Assembly (NCBI GenBank): GCA_964560085.1
Contig: CAZLKF010000006.1
Coordinates: 1 to 64,000 of the forward strand
DNA: 64,000 nt
Reading direction: 5' to 3'
Source of the DNA: RUG11241 sp964560085
GTDB taxonomy: Bacteria; Bacillota_I; Bacilli_A; RF39; UBA660
Both the position numbers and the translations under genes were made by a program. Below, one piece after another: positions 33,849 through 42,166 of this stretch. The first letter of the stretch is position 1. Each line of letters opens with the position of its first letter. A model generated the notes under the pieces. That model made no database searches and had not been told where the DNA came from. It saw only the letters and a list, made by a program, of their open reading frames with translations.

Positions 33849-34793
33849 ATGAATCAGAATTTAAATAATCAACAACCGAGAATTAATGCTGTTCCTAATC
33901 AACAACAGTATCAGCAACAACAAACTCAAGGGCAGAATGTTCGCCCACCGATGCCTCAAAATCAGAATGTTGGGCAATTTATTAAGCCTACTCCTCAACA
34001 ACCTGTCAAAAAGAAGAAGAAAAGAATCAGTAAAGAATTAGTAACAATAATTGGCGTAATTTTAATTGTTGGTATCATTTATTTTGCTTACAATTATCAA
34101 TTAAATAAGGATTTAGAAATCACTAATAAAGTTCCAACAGCAAAATTAAAAATATCCGCTGGTCAACAAATTACAGCAGAAGATATTACAACAATTGATG
34201 TTCCTGCATCTGTTTTGAAAGAAACTAATGCAATAATGACATTAGATCAAGTAATCAATAAATATGTAAATATTGATACAGTAATTCCTGAAGGTTCGTT
34301 CTTTTATTCATCAGCATTAACAGATGAAGAACCATCACCAGATGCAATTTTTAAAGAGTTAGGTGAAAATCAAGTGGCAGTTACCATTGCTGTTGATTTA
34401 GAAAGTACATATGGCAATTCAATTATGCCGGGTAATTTTGTGGACATCTATGTTCGTGCTAATAAAATAAACTCTAAAGGAAACATTGAATATTTAATAG
34501 GTCCACTTGTTTATAATGCTAAAGTTTTAGCAGTTAAAGATTCTAGTGGTAAAAGTGTGTTTGCTGATAAAGATGCTTTTGGAGTACCAAATATGTTTAT
34601 ATTTGGTATGGATGCTAATATTAATACAATAATGCTAAAAGCTAAATTATTAGGATCAACCGAGTATAATCTTGAATTATTCCCTGTCGTTAATTCAAAG
34701 TTTGATATTGCCGAAAATGAAACAATGTTGAGTCAAAATGAAATAAAAGATTTAATCGAAAATGCAACAGTCAAAATAGAAGATGAGGAATAA
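33849..34793 (+). CDS. cpaB: CpaB-like Tad pilus assembly protein
   Basis: A 314-residue protein: a Q/N/P-rich cytosolic start (1-45), KKKKKRIS, a membrane helix (about 58-73) and a SAF domain (about 85-150, KISAGQQITAEDI... VPEG-like PEGSFFY), then a CpaB/RcpC-type external domain with VDLESTYGNSIMPGNFVDIY. CpaB proteins are part of Tad pilus systems and are exported. The ATG at 33849 follows GGGAGG; an upstream in-frame ATG lacks a site. The stop overlaps the CpaF start by one base, so it is tightly coupled. Confidence 0.8.
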   Translation: MNQNLNNQQPRINAVPNQQQYQQQQTQGQNVRPPMPQNQNVGQFIKPTPQQPVKKKKKRISKELVTIIGVILIVGIIYFAYNYQLNKDLEITNKVPTAKLKISAGQQITAEDITTIDVPASVLKETNAIMTLDQVINKYVNIDTVIPEGSFFYSSALTDEEPSPDAIFKELGENQVAVTIAVDLESTYGNSIMPGNFVDIYVRANKINSKGNIEYLIGPLVYNAKVLAVKDSSGKSVFADKDAFGVPNMFIFGMDANINTIMLKAKLLGSTEYNLELFPVVNSKFDIAENETMLSQNEIKDLIENATVKIEDEE

Positions 34794-35902
34794 TGACAGA
34801 TTCATTATTCGCTCAAATAGATTTTGGCTCTTTAGATCAATATCTAAAAGATGACGACGTAACTGACATCTCATATACCAATAATGGTCAGTTATGGATA
34901 AAAACATTGTCTAAAGGAATAAACAGGGAAGACAATAAAGAAATAACCAATGCTTTAATGGAAAAAATTGCCTTTCAATGTTCTAACATTATGGGCAAAA
35001 GTTTTAATTCGGCTAATCCATTTTTAGATGCAGAAGGCTCAGAAATTCGTCTTAATTTTGTTCACGATTCTGTTGCCAAAAATGGAATTGCCTGCGTTAT
35101 AAGAAAAACACCAGCGAAAATAAGATTACAAAAAGAGAAAATTTTAGCTGATGATTATATTACTTTAGATGTTCATGAATTTTTAATGAAAGCAGTGCTT
35201 GGACATTGCAATATTATTGTATGCGGAGAAACTGGTAGTGGAAAAACTGAATTTGTTAAATATTTGGCATCTAAGATAAGAGAAAATGAAAAAATAATTA
35301 CAGTTGAAGATACACTAGAATTACATTTAGATAAAATATTTCCTGAACGTGATATTGTTGCTATGAAAACTAATAATATTGTTTCATACAGTGACATTTT
35401 AGTAACTTGTATGCGCCAAAATCCTAAATGGATATTATTGTCAGAGGTACGTAGTGCTGAAGCTGTTATGGCGGTTCGCAACTCTATTTCATCAGGACAT
35501 TATATTTTATCAACTATTCATGCAGATAAAGCTTCATCAATACCTAATCGTATGTATAGCTTACTTGAAACTAATCAAGACATTGATCAATTTTTAAAAT
35601 CAGTTTATCGTTACATACAATTAGGCGTATATATAAGAGGATATCAAGACCCTGCAACTAAAAGTTTCAAACGTGAAATTGCGGAAGTAACCGAATTTTA
35701 TGTTGATGAAGATAATAATGCTATATATAATACAATCTATAAAAAATCGACAACAGGCAAAGTAGTAAAAAAGGCTCCATCAAAAAATTTAATTGAATAT
35801 CTTGATGCTCAAGGTGTTGTTTTAGAAAGTAATGCAATAATTCCAACGGAGGATCCAAAGCAAAACGAATTAATCGACGATACTGAAGTATTGTTTATGT
35901 AG
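34793..35902 (+). CDS. cpaF: CpaF/TadA-type secretion ATPase
   Basis: A 369-residue hexameric ATPase of the GspE/VirB11 class that drives pilus assembly. The Walker A is CGETGSGKTEF with K151; the Asp box has VEDTLEL, Walker B is WILLSEVRSAEA, and the His box STIHADKAS follows. The N-terminal domain has the usual DDDVTDISYT motif. In a Tad operon it is TadA; in a T4SS the same family supplies VirB11. Here it sits beside both sets, so it could serve either. It starts at the last base of the cpaB stop codon. Confidence 0.9.
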   Translation: MTDSLFAQIDFGSLDQYLKDDDVTDISYTNNGQLWIKTLSKGINREDNKEITNALMEKIAFQCSNIMGKSFNSANPFLDAEGSEIRLNFVHDSVAKNGIACVIRKTPAKIRLQKEKILADDYITLDVHEFLMKAVLGHCNIIVCGETGSGKTEFVKYLASKIRENEKIITVEDTLELHLDKIFPERDIVAMKTNNIVSYSDILVTCMRQNPKWILLSEVRSAEAVMAVRNSISSGHYILSTIHADKASSIPNRMYSLLETNQDIDQFLKSVYRYIQLGVYIRGYQDPATKSFKREIAEVTEFYVDEDNNAIYNTIYKKSTTGKVVKKAPSKNLIEYLDAQGVVLESNAIIPTEDPKQNELIDDTEVLFM

Positions 35903-35916
35903 AAAGAGGTGATACT

Positions 35917-36822
35917 ATGCCAGCAATAGTAATGGTTGTCATTGCAATGATATTGCTTTATATGTTTATTTATTGGAATAATGCTGGTAAAGGTGTATAC
36001 AACGCAATTGTTGAAAAAATTGGTGTTGCCTATGAAAAGTATGCACCTTATTCTTTTAAACAAATCCGAGAAAAAATAAAACAATTAGGGCAAGAATATA
36101 CTATAAGACAATATACTATTCAAGTTGTTGGCTTTGCAGGGGCAGCATTTATAATTTCCTATATTTATTTTTACAGCATTATCATAAGTTTAATATATGC
36201 ATTTGCAGCGATTTTTGCTGTTCCTTATTTGTCATATTTACGTTGTAAGAGGTTATATAGTGAATTTGTATTTGAGCAAATTCAAATATATACAACAAAT
36301 ACAATAATGGAGTTTTCAACTACACAGGCATTTGTGCGAACAATTGAAGGAGTTTATGAATCAGGAGTTCTAGAAGATCCAATTAAAAGCGATGTTAAAG
36401 TCATGATTGATTTGGCTTATAAAAATGGTTCAATTGAAGAATCAATAGAATATTTCAACAGCAAATATGATTATTATATTGTTAAGAATATGCATCAACT
36501 ATTTTTGCAAATAACTAACGAAGGTTCAAAAGATTCAGCGTTAGCTTTAGAAAACATGGCTTCTGACATTGATATGTTAGTTGAAGCTGTTTATCGCGAC
36601 CGAATGGATAGAGCAAAATTTCATAAAAAATTTGTGCAATTCGGTTGCATATTATATTGTATGGTGATATTAGTAGAATATTTAATTGGGCGTGATACTT
36701 ATATAGATCTCGTTAACAATAATATTTTAGTTAATATTTTACTTCACTTTATTTTAATTGGTAATACATATTTCTTACTTAATGGTGAAAAATATTATAA
36801 TGAGAATGTAGGTGCTGAGTAA
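35917..36822 (+). CDS. tadB: TadB-like inner-membrane platform protein
   Basis: A 301-residue protein of the type II secretion F (GspF) class. A first span (residues 3-19), two close spans (about 68-104), a cytosolic domain with FVFEQIQIYTTNTIMEFS and TNEGSKDSALALENMA, then two spans at the C-terminus (about 246-262, 273-294). In Tad systems TadB and TadC form the membrane platform turned by TadA. GAGGTGAT precedes the ATG; it overlaps tadC by one base. The order cpaF-tadB-tadC is typical. Confidence 0.82.
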   Translation: MPAIVMVVIAMILLYMFIYWNNAGKGVYNAIVEKIGVAYEKYAPYSFKQIREKIKQLGQEYTIRQYTIQVVGFAGAAFIISYIYFYSIIISLIYAFAAIFAVPYLSYLRCKRLYSEFVFEQIQIYTTNTIMEFSTTQAFVRTIEGVYESGVLEDPIKSDVKVMIDLAYKNGSIEESIEYFNSKYDYYIVKNMHQLFLQITNEGSKDSALALENMASDIDMLVEAVYRDRMDRAKFHKKFVQFGCILYCMVILVEYLIGRDTYIDLVNNNILVNILLHFILIGNTYFLLNGEKYYNENVGAE

Positions 36823-37628
36823 TGGATATAGTAGAAATATTATTAGTTGGTGGCGTTCCTGCTATTCTTGTTATAATTCTAGTTGCTAATGGAGTTTTAA
36901 CCTCCGAAGGAATTACTAAAGAGATAGTGCCGATTTTTAAATTTTTAATGGAAAAAGATTATCAATTTTTACTAGAACTTCGTTATGGTGCTGGCATTGA
37001 TGTTAATGAATTGTTTGGAAAAAGACTTCTAACAGCAGGAATAACATTTGCCTTTATGATTCTAATTTTGGCTTTAGTTGGGCAATTAACTTTAATATAT
37101 GCATTTGCTGCTATTGCTGTTGCTTATCTTATGTATAAGCAAGCTTATAGCAAGTTAAAATCTTACTATAAACGAAACTTGAGCAAAATAAATCAGATGT
37201 TGCCATATTATTTAAAAAGTTTAGAAATTCTTGTTCAACACTATACGGTGCCTGTTGCTATTGCAAAATCTGTAAATACCGCACCACCGATTTTCAAAGA
37301 TGGATTAAAACAACTTATAAAAAGAATCGATGATGGTGAATCAACAGTTGATCCATATATGGAATTTGCTAAAACTTATCCAGTAAGAGACTCAATGCGT
37401 ATGATGCGACTTCTATATCGTTTAAGTTTAGGATCACAAGAAAGCAAGCAAGAACAATTGGCTTTATTTTCAAGAAATGTTTCTGTTCTTCAAAATAAGG
37501 CACGTGAGCAAAAATACCAAGAGCGATTAGATCAAATGGAGAGTAAGACAATGATTATGTTAACCTGCACTGGTGGTGGAATTTTAGCTTTATTAATGTT
37601 TGCAATGTTAAGTATGATGTCAATATAA
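36822..37628 (+). CDS. tadC: TadC-like inner-membrane platform protein
   Basis: A 268-residue partner of TadB, same T2SSF class. Spans at about residues 5-22, 68-105 and 243-266; the cytosolic part contains INQMLPYYLKSLEILVQ and DSMRMMRLLYRLSLGSQES. The start overlaps the tadB stop (TAATG). The stop is directly followed by the -35 box of the promoter for the pilin-like gene, so pilins can be made separately from the assembly machinery. Confidence 0.8.
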   Translation: MDIVEILLVGGVPAILVIILVANGVLTSEGITKEIVPIFKFLMEKDYQFLLELRYGAGIDVNELFGKRLLTAGITFAFMILILALVGQLTLIYAFAAIAVAYLMYKQAYSKLKSYYKRNLSKINQMLPYYLKSLEILVQHYTVPVAIAKSVNTAPPIFKDGLKQLIKRIDDGESTVDPYMEFAKTYPVRDSMRMMRLLYRLSLGSQESKQEQLALFSRNVSVLQNKAREQKYQERLDQMESKTMIMLTCTGGGILALLMFAMLSMMSI

Positions 37629-37656
37629 TTGAAATAACGAGAAAAAGTGTTATAAT
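37629..37656 (+). promoter_or_regulatory. Internal promoter for the pilin-like cassette
   Basis: TTGAAA (37629-37634) directly after the tadC stop, 16 bases, then a perfect TATAAT (37651-37656). Likely raises pilin expression over that of the assembly genes. Confidence 0.65.
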
Positions 37657-37683
37657 AATTTTATAAGGTAGGGTGGTGATAAA

Positions 37684-37890
37684 ATGAAAGAAGCGTCAGG
37701 AGAAGCAAATATGACAGTAATTACAATCGTTTTAATTGGCTTAGTTGCAGCCGTTGGAGCAGTTTTAATACCAAGATTATTAAATTCAACATCAGCCCAA
37801 GCTTGTTGTTCATCAGCGGGTGGAACATGGACAGGCGGAGCGTGTACAGGACACAATGCTGCAAACTACAATGCATGCGTAAATGGATAA
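37684..37890 (+). CDS. Putative major pilin (Flp-like, Cys-rich tail)
   Basis: A 68-residue protein beginning MKEASGEANMTV, then a membrane helix (about 12-30) and a short C-terminal tail with CC, two more spaced cysteines and GGTWTGG. Length and layout fit Flp-type Tad pilins: a tiny leader before a glycine, then a hydrophobic helix. The expected Glu at +5 after the glycine is not obvious. It has a strong promoter and a GGTGGTGAT ribosome binding site. No prepilin peptidase gene is in the window. Assignment as pilin rests on position and shape. Confidence 0.65.
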   Translation: MKEASGEANMTVITIVLIGLVAAVGAVLIPRLLNSTSAQACCSSAGGTWTGGACTGHNAANYNACVNG

Positions 37891-37904
37891 TAAGAAGGTG
37901 AATT

Positions 37905-38363
37905 ATGCGAGAAGCGACCGGACAAGCAAGTCTTATGAATATAATGCTAACAATTATAGGCGTAATTATTCTGCTTTTGGCCGGATCTATCGCATATAGT
38001 AAAGCATTTAGAGTAAAGAATAAAATAATTGATATAATTGAAAAAAACAACGTTTATGATGGTGATGCTAGGATAATAATTGATGAAGCATTGTTGGATA
38101 TTGGATATCGTTTGCGCGATTCATCAATATCAATGACGGAAATGTGTCATAGTAATGATGGATATACGTTAATTCAAAGTTGGCAATCAAATTACTTGTA
38201 TTGCGTATATAAATCAAATAATTCTACTAGTGAAGAATATTATTATAAAGTTGTAACTTTTATGTATTTTGATTTGCCAGTTATTGGTTCTTATATTAGA
38301 ATACCTGTATCTGGTGAAACAAAAATTCTTTATCGCGATTCAGATTGGAAAACAGTTGATTAA
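37905..38363 (+). CDS. Short pilin-like membrane protein 2
   Basis: A 152-residue protein: MREATGQASL, membrane helix (about 12-29, with IIGVIILLLAGSI), then an external domain of about 120 residues containing two cysteines (CHSNDG and YLYCVY) and FDLPVIGSYIRIPVSGET. It shares the leader with the major pilin and its closing motif (DLPVIG...IPV) with the next gene (DFPIID...VPV), so the two are paralogous minor pilins. GGTGAATT precedes the ATG, 14 bases after the major pilin. A terminator overlaps its stop. Confidence 0.6.
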   Translation: MREATGQASLMNIMLTIIGVIILLLAGSIAYSKAFRVKNKIIDIIEKNNVYDGDARIIIDEALLDIGYRLRDSSISMTEMCHSNDGYTLIQSWQSNYLYCVYKSNNSTSEEYYYKVVTFMYFDLPVIGSYIRIPVSGETKILYRDSDWKTVD

Positions 38364-38375
38364 CTGTTTTTTTTT
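38350..38375 (+). terminator. Terminator after the first two pilin-like genes
   Basis: An 8-bp stem AAACAGTT / AACTGTTT (38350-38357 with 38362-38369) running into nine or more T's; it overlaps the stop codon. Confidence 0.75.
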
Positions 38376-38420
38376 GAACATAAATATGCTATAATTAAAA
38401 AAGAATAGAGAGTGGTTATA

Positions 38421-38843
38421 TTGAAAAAAGCTGTTGGTGGCGTATATATCTATAATTTAGTAATCGTTTTTTTACTAATCGCCTTTGCTTTTGTTTGTGC
38501 TTTACTCAGTTACACCAAAGCTTTCAAAGTCAGCAAAAGTATTTCATCAATAATTGAAAAAAGTTCAGGGTATAATTCAGTTAGTCAAAAAAGCATAGAG
38601 CAATATCTAAACTCCATTGGTTATCAAGTAGTTATAACCGAACCCGCAAAATGCCCAACAAAAAATGGTCGTGCAGCCTCAGATGTTTTTAAGGGTGTAT
38701 GTATTTATGAAATTTCTGACAAGAATAATAATAAATATATTAATTATGGAATAGTTTCATATATGACTATCGACTTTCCAATAATTGATTTAATAAAAGT
38801 TCCTGTTTATATAGAAACAGAAAGAATATATGTGTTTAATTAA
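38421..38843 (+). CDS. Short pilin-like membrane protein 3
   Basis: A 140-residue protein: MKKAVGGVY, membrane helix (about 9-28), then an external domain with CPTKNGRAASDVFKGVC, which places two cysteines 17 residues apart, and a closing DFPIIDLIKVPVYIE. The start is TTG 38421 preceded by GAGAGTGG; GTG 38412 lies within that site. An extended -10 (TGCTATAAT) precedes it, so it may be a separate transcript after the terminator at 38350-38375. A terminator follows. Likely a minor pilin. Confidence 0.55.
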   Translation: MKKAVGGVYIYNLVIVFLLIAFAFVCALLSYTKAFKVSKSISSIIEKSSGYNSVSQKSIEQYLNSIGYQVVITEPAKCPTKNGRAASDVFKGVCIYEISDKNNNKYINYGIVSYMTIDFPIIDLIKVPVYIETERIYVFN

Positions 38844-38865
38844 AGGTAAGGAAGCTTGCCTTTTT
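38842..38865 (+). terminator. Terminator after the third pilin-like gene
   Basis: A 9-bp stem with one G-T pair, AAAGGTAAG / CTTGCCTTT (38842-38850 with 38855-38863), a GAAG loop and five T's. Confidence 0.7.
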
Positions 38866-38971
38866 GACAATTTTAATAAAATTTCTTAAAAAGGATTTGT
38901 AAACAAAAAAAATATGATATAATTATCATGAATAATTGTGACGTTTTCATTTTGTTATTGGAGGTGCACTT

Positions 38972-41293
38972 ATGATATTAGGTGTCGATATAGTTTTTAT
39001 ATGTTTGAAGCTTTTACGTCAAATACTTGGAATTATTGACGGATATATATATACAGCAGCAGCAGAGATATATGGTTTAATGCTAGATATTGCTAGTGCT
39101 GAAGTTTTTACTAAGACAATGATTGATGAGATGGCTGGTCGTGTTTATCAATTGTTGGGTCTTGTTATGCTATTTAAACTTATATTTTCTTTTTTAACTT
39201 ATGTTATTAACCCAGAAGCTATGAATGATAAAACAAAAGGATTTGGCAATATTTTGAAAAAAATTGTCATTTCTTTGGGGTTAATAATTATAACTCCATG
39301 GGCTTTTACTCAAAGCCGTAATTTACAAACATATATAATACAAGATGGATTGATAGAATATTTTGTTCATGGAACAGCCAACATTGATTCAATTGATCCT
39401 GGCTATAATTTGATGTTTACTACAGCGAAACTTTTTATTACGCCATATCAATGTGCCAATGAAGCTGAAGGTGGTTGCAGTCAGTGTGCTACTGATAATA
39501 TTTTGCAATCACCAGATAAAACAGGAAAGCCATGCAAAATCTGTGACGGAGAAAAAGCAGATTGGGAGAAACATGTCACAACTTCAGGAGAAGCTGGTCG
39601 ATGTGCTTTTGGAAGCACATCTGATGCAAAGGGGCATAATATTACTGCCTATGGGGAACAGCTAATACGAGCAGTTACCCCAGCACCTACTAATCGTGGA
39701 CAAGGATATGATTTGATAGCGTTAATGGGATTAAGCGGTTATGGAGAAAATTCTCAATTTTATGTTGAGTTGCGATATCCTCTTATTGGAACGACTTTAG
39801 TTGGTATTGCTATTGGTTATATGTTAATTGTAATGTGTATTGATATTGCAGTTCGTTCTGTCAAATTATCTTTCTATGAGATAATAGCACCAATTCCAAT
39901 TATGTCATATATAGGTTTTAAAGATGGAAAAGATGCAATGATTTCGAAGTGGTTTAGTCAGGTTTTAAAAACGTATGCTGACTTGTTTACACGTGTTTTG
40001 GCATTACAATTTTCTGTCGCATTTATCGGAATGTTAATAAAAAATGGTGTCTCACAAAATAGTTTTTTTGTAACATTATTCTTAATTATAGGCGCTTTAA
40101 CTTTTGCAAAACAATTACCTAATATTTTAAAGGATATTGGTATTAACTTTGAAGGTGGCGGATTCAGCTTAAAGAAAAAACTTCGTGATGACATGGCTGG
40201 AGGTCGTGCCTTAAATGCAGCTGCAGGAGCAGCTGGAGGTTTGGCTGCTAATGCGGCACACAAGGTTGGTGCGGTAGGAAAAAGGACTTTTGGATTTGCA
40301 AAAGATTTAAAAAATGGTAAGAGTTTAAAAGATTCGTATAAAGATAATTCTTTATTTGCAAAAAGACTTGCAAATGCAGGTAGGGCGTATAAACAATCAA
40401 AAGCATCTGGCAATAATTTTTTGAAAAGTGCATTTTCTGCTTCCAAGGCAAATACACAATTTACCCGTGATCATGCTTCGGAAAAGGGTGGAAATCTTGT
40501 GGCTGGAGCTTTAAGTGGTGCTAGATCTGGATTGAAAGAAGAAAAACTAGATTTTGGAGCTATTACAAAAGGAGCAAAAAGCGCAAATGCCGGAAGAATA
40601 GAAAGAGATAACGCATTAGAACAAGGTGCAACAGGAGCAGGTAGAACAATTTCTGGAATTCAACAATCTGTTGGTATAAAAACAGCTGCACAGAGGGCAG
40701 ATGCAAGATTTAAAGCTAGGGAAGATTTACAAAAAAGTGTTGATAGTGTTGAAACTGAAATGGATAAAGAAGCAAGAAAACATAATGTTAATATTGGTAC
40801 ATTTGGTTTTAATGGAACTACTTTAGGAAATGAAGCTCAACATCAAGATTATGGTACGATAATGTCAGCAATTGAAACTGCACGTTCAGCTGGTAGAACT
40901 AGTGTTAGATTAAGAGATAGTTCAGGAAGCTTTATTTCTGTACCGGATTCTGAATTTGCTCATTTAGAAAAAGAACTTAAAAAGACTATATTTGATAAAA
41001 TGGCTGGTGGAAGTGCAACTTCTGGAAGTACAGGAGCCGCATATACAGTTGAAGCTAAAACAAATGCGATGCTTACACAGTTGGATTCTCAGCTAGAATA
41101 TGCTGAACGAAGTGGAAGCATGAATGATATGAGCGGCAGGGCAATTGCTGGAACTGCCCATGGAACAGATTATAAATCAAAAGTCGATGCTATCAAGAGT
41201 GCTAATACAGGCACATATATTGACAAGTCAACTGATAGTTACAGAAGAGCAGTAGCAAATGATGCTAATGCAAAAAAAGATGACAAAAAATAA
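38972..41293 (+). CDS. VirB6/TrbL-like T4SS channel protein with Cys-rich loop
   Basis: A 773-residue protein. Two spans near 60-80 and 97-113, a long external loop, then four or five spans between about 262 and 385 (one with LIGTTLVGIAIGYMLIV), and a roughly 380-residue Ala/Gly/Ser-rich tail with GRALNAAAGAAGG. This is the layout of VirB6/TrbL/TcpH-type T4SS inner-membrane channel proteins. The loop at 150-212 has six cysteines, including C169-x2-C172 and C188-x2-C191. A -10 TATAAT lies at 38918-38923. GGAGGTG precedes the ATG. Confidence 0.8.
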   Translation: MILGVDIVFICLKLLRQILGIIDGYIYTAAAEIYGLMLDIASAEVFTKTMIDEMAGRVYQLLGLVMLFKLIFSFLTYVINPEAMNDKTKGFGNILKKIVISLGLIIITPWAFTQSRNLQTYIIQDGLIEYFVHGTANIDSIDPGYNLMFTTAKLFITPYQCANEAEGGCSQCATDNILQSPDKTGKPCKICDGEKADWEKHVTTSGEAGRCAFGSTSDAKGHNITAYGEQLIRAVTPAPTNRGQGYDLIALMGLSGYGENSQFYVELRYPLIGTTLVGIAIGYMLIVMCIDIAVRSVKLSFYEIIAPIPIMSYIGFKDGKDAMISKWFSQVLKTYADLFTRVLALQFSVAFIGMLIKNGVSQNSFFVTLFLIIGALTFAKQLPNILKDIGINFEGGGFSLKKKLRDDMAGGRALNAAAGAAGGLAANAAHKVGAVGKRTFGFAKDLKNGKSLKDSYKDNSLFAKRLANAGRAYKQSKASGNNFLKSAFSASKANTQFTRDHASEKGGNLVAGALSGARSGLKEEKLDFGAITKGAKSANAGRIERDNALEQGATGAGRTISGIQQSVGIKTAAQRADARFKAREDLQKSVDSVETEMDKEARKHNVNIGTFGFNGTTLGNEAQHQDYGTIMSAIETARSAGRTSVRLRDSSGSFISVPDSEFAHLEKELKKTIFDKMAGGSATSGSTGAAYTVEAKTNAMLTQLDSQLEYAERSGSMNDMSGRAIAGTAHGTDYKSKVDAIKSANTGTYIDKSTDSYRRAVANDANAKKDDKK

Positions 41294-41310
41294 AAAGGGA
41301 GGAATAAAAT

Positions 41311-41643
41311 ATGAATCAATTTTTAATACCTGCCAATTCAAAAAAATCAATGTTAATATTTGGACTATTCAATGTTACTGATTTGATAATATTTGGTTCA
41401 GGGCTCACAACAACGATGTTGTTGTTGGCTATAATTGGGCCAACTGAAACATTAGATACTTTTATTGTTTTAATACCGCTTTTGGTAACAACACTTTTAG
41501 TTGCCCCTGTTCCTTATTATCACAATGTACGAACAGCAATTAAATCAATATGGACATTTTTCTTGAATAGACAAGTATTTGTATGGAAAGGATGGTGCAT
41601 TAGAGATGTCTACAACGACAACGAACAATCAGCAAAGAAGTAA
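41311..41643 (+). CDS. PrgI-family (VirB3-like) T4SS protein
   Basis: A 110-residue protein with two membrane helices (about 26-43 and 48-65) and the family opening F-L-I-P-A-N-S-K-K-S. PrgI-type proteins take the place of VirB3 in Gram-positive T4SS and lie next to virB4, as here. GGGAGG precedes the ATG. The VirB4 N-terminal gene starts 37 bases inside its end, another sign of tight coupling. Confidence 0.82.
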   Translation: MNQFLIPANSKKSMLIFGLFNVTDLIIFGSGLTTTMLLLAIIGPTETLDTFIVLIPLLVTTLLVAPVPYYHNVRTAIKSIWTFFLNRQVFVWKGWCIRDVYNDNEQSAKK

Positions 41644-42166
41644 ATATACTGAAGATTTCTTGCCAATTAAAGAAATTAATAATAATTGTATATTTCTAAA
41701 TAGTAAATATAAAGTAACAGGCATAAAAATAATGCCAAAAAACATCTTTATTATGGGCCCTGAAATGATGAATTCGGTCATAAGTAATTTAAGAGTTGTG
41801 TATAACTTGATAGATTATGAATTTTGGATTATATCAGCTGATAGACCTGTGGATATTAGTGTTTATATGTCTCAATTAGAACTTGCATATCAAAATGAGC
41901 AGGATCCTGTTCGAAAGAAATTAATTATGCAAGATATTAATAAAGGTGAACAATTTATTCAAAATGAAGTTGTTGATACAGAATTCTTCCTTCTTTTTAA
42001 AGAAAAAGATGATGAAATAATTCAAAAAAGAATTAGAACATTAATTAACAATTTTGCTAATGCTGGCTTAGCAACTCGTCAAGTTAGTAATGAAGATTTG
42101 CGAATATTATTAGATAATTTCTTTAATGCAGGAACATCAACAAAGTTTGGGACGGTGATGTCATAA
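41606..42166 (+). CDS. VirB4 N-terminal domain protein
   Basis: A 186-residue protein matching the N-terminal (TraC/CagE-type) part of VirB4 ATPases: DFLPIKEINNNCIFLNSKYK at about residues 17-36, then PKNIFIMGPEMMNSVISNLR and the KDDEIIQKRI region. No Walker motif is present; the ATPase domain is in the next gene. ATG 41606 has GGATGG upstream (a TTG at 41579 would give a longer form). Stop and next start overlap (TAATGG). A separate small TraC-like gene before a VirB4 ATPase also occurs in some clostridial elements, so the split may be ancestral. Confidence 0.72.
   Translation: MSTTTTNNQQRSKYTEDFLPIKEINNNCIFLNSKYKVTGIKIMPKNIFIMGPEMMNSVISNLRVVYNLIDYEFWIISADRPVDISVYMSQLELAYQNEQDPVRKKLIMQDINKGEQFIQNEVVDTEFFLLFKEKDDEIIQKRIRTLINNFANAGLATRQVSNEDLRILLDNFFNAGTSTKFGTVMS

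Noticed and set aside
39958..40446. A 162-residue open frame on the minus strand inside the VirB6-like gene
   Set aside because: Shadow of the Ala/Gly-rich tail; low-complexity translation and no start signal.
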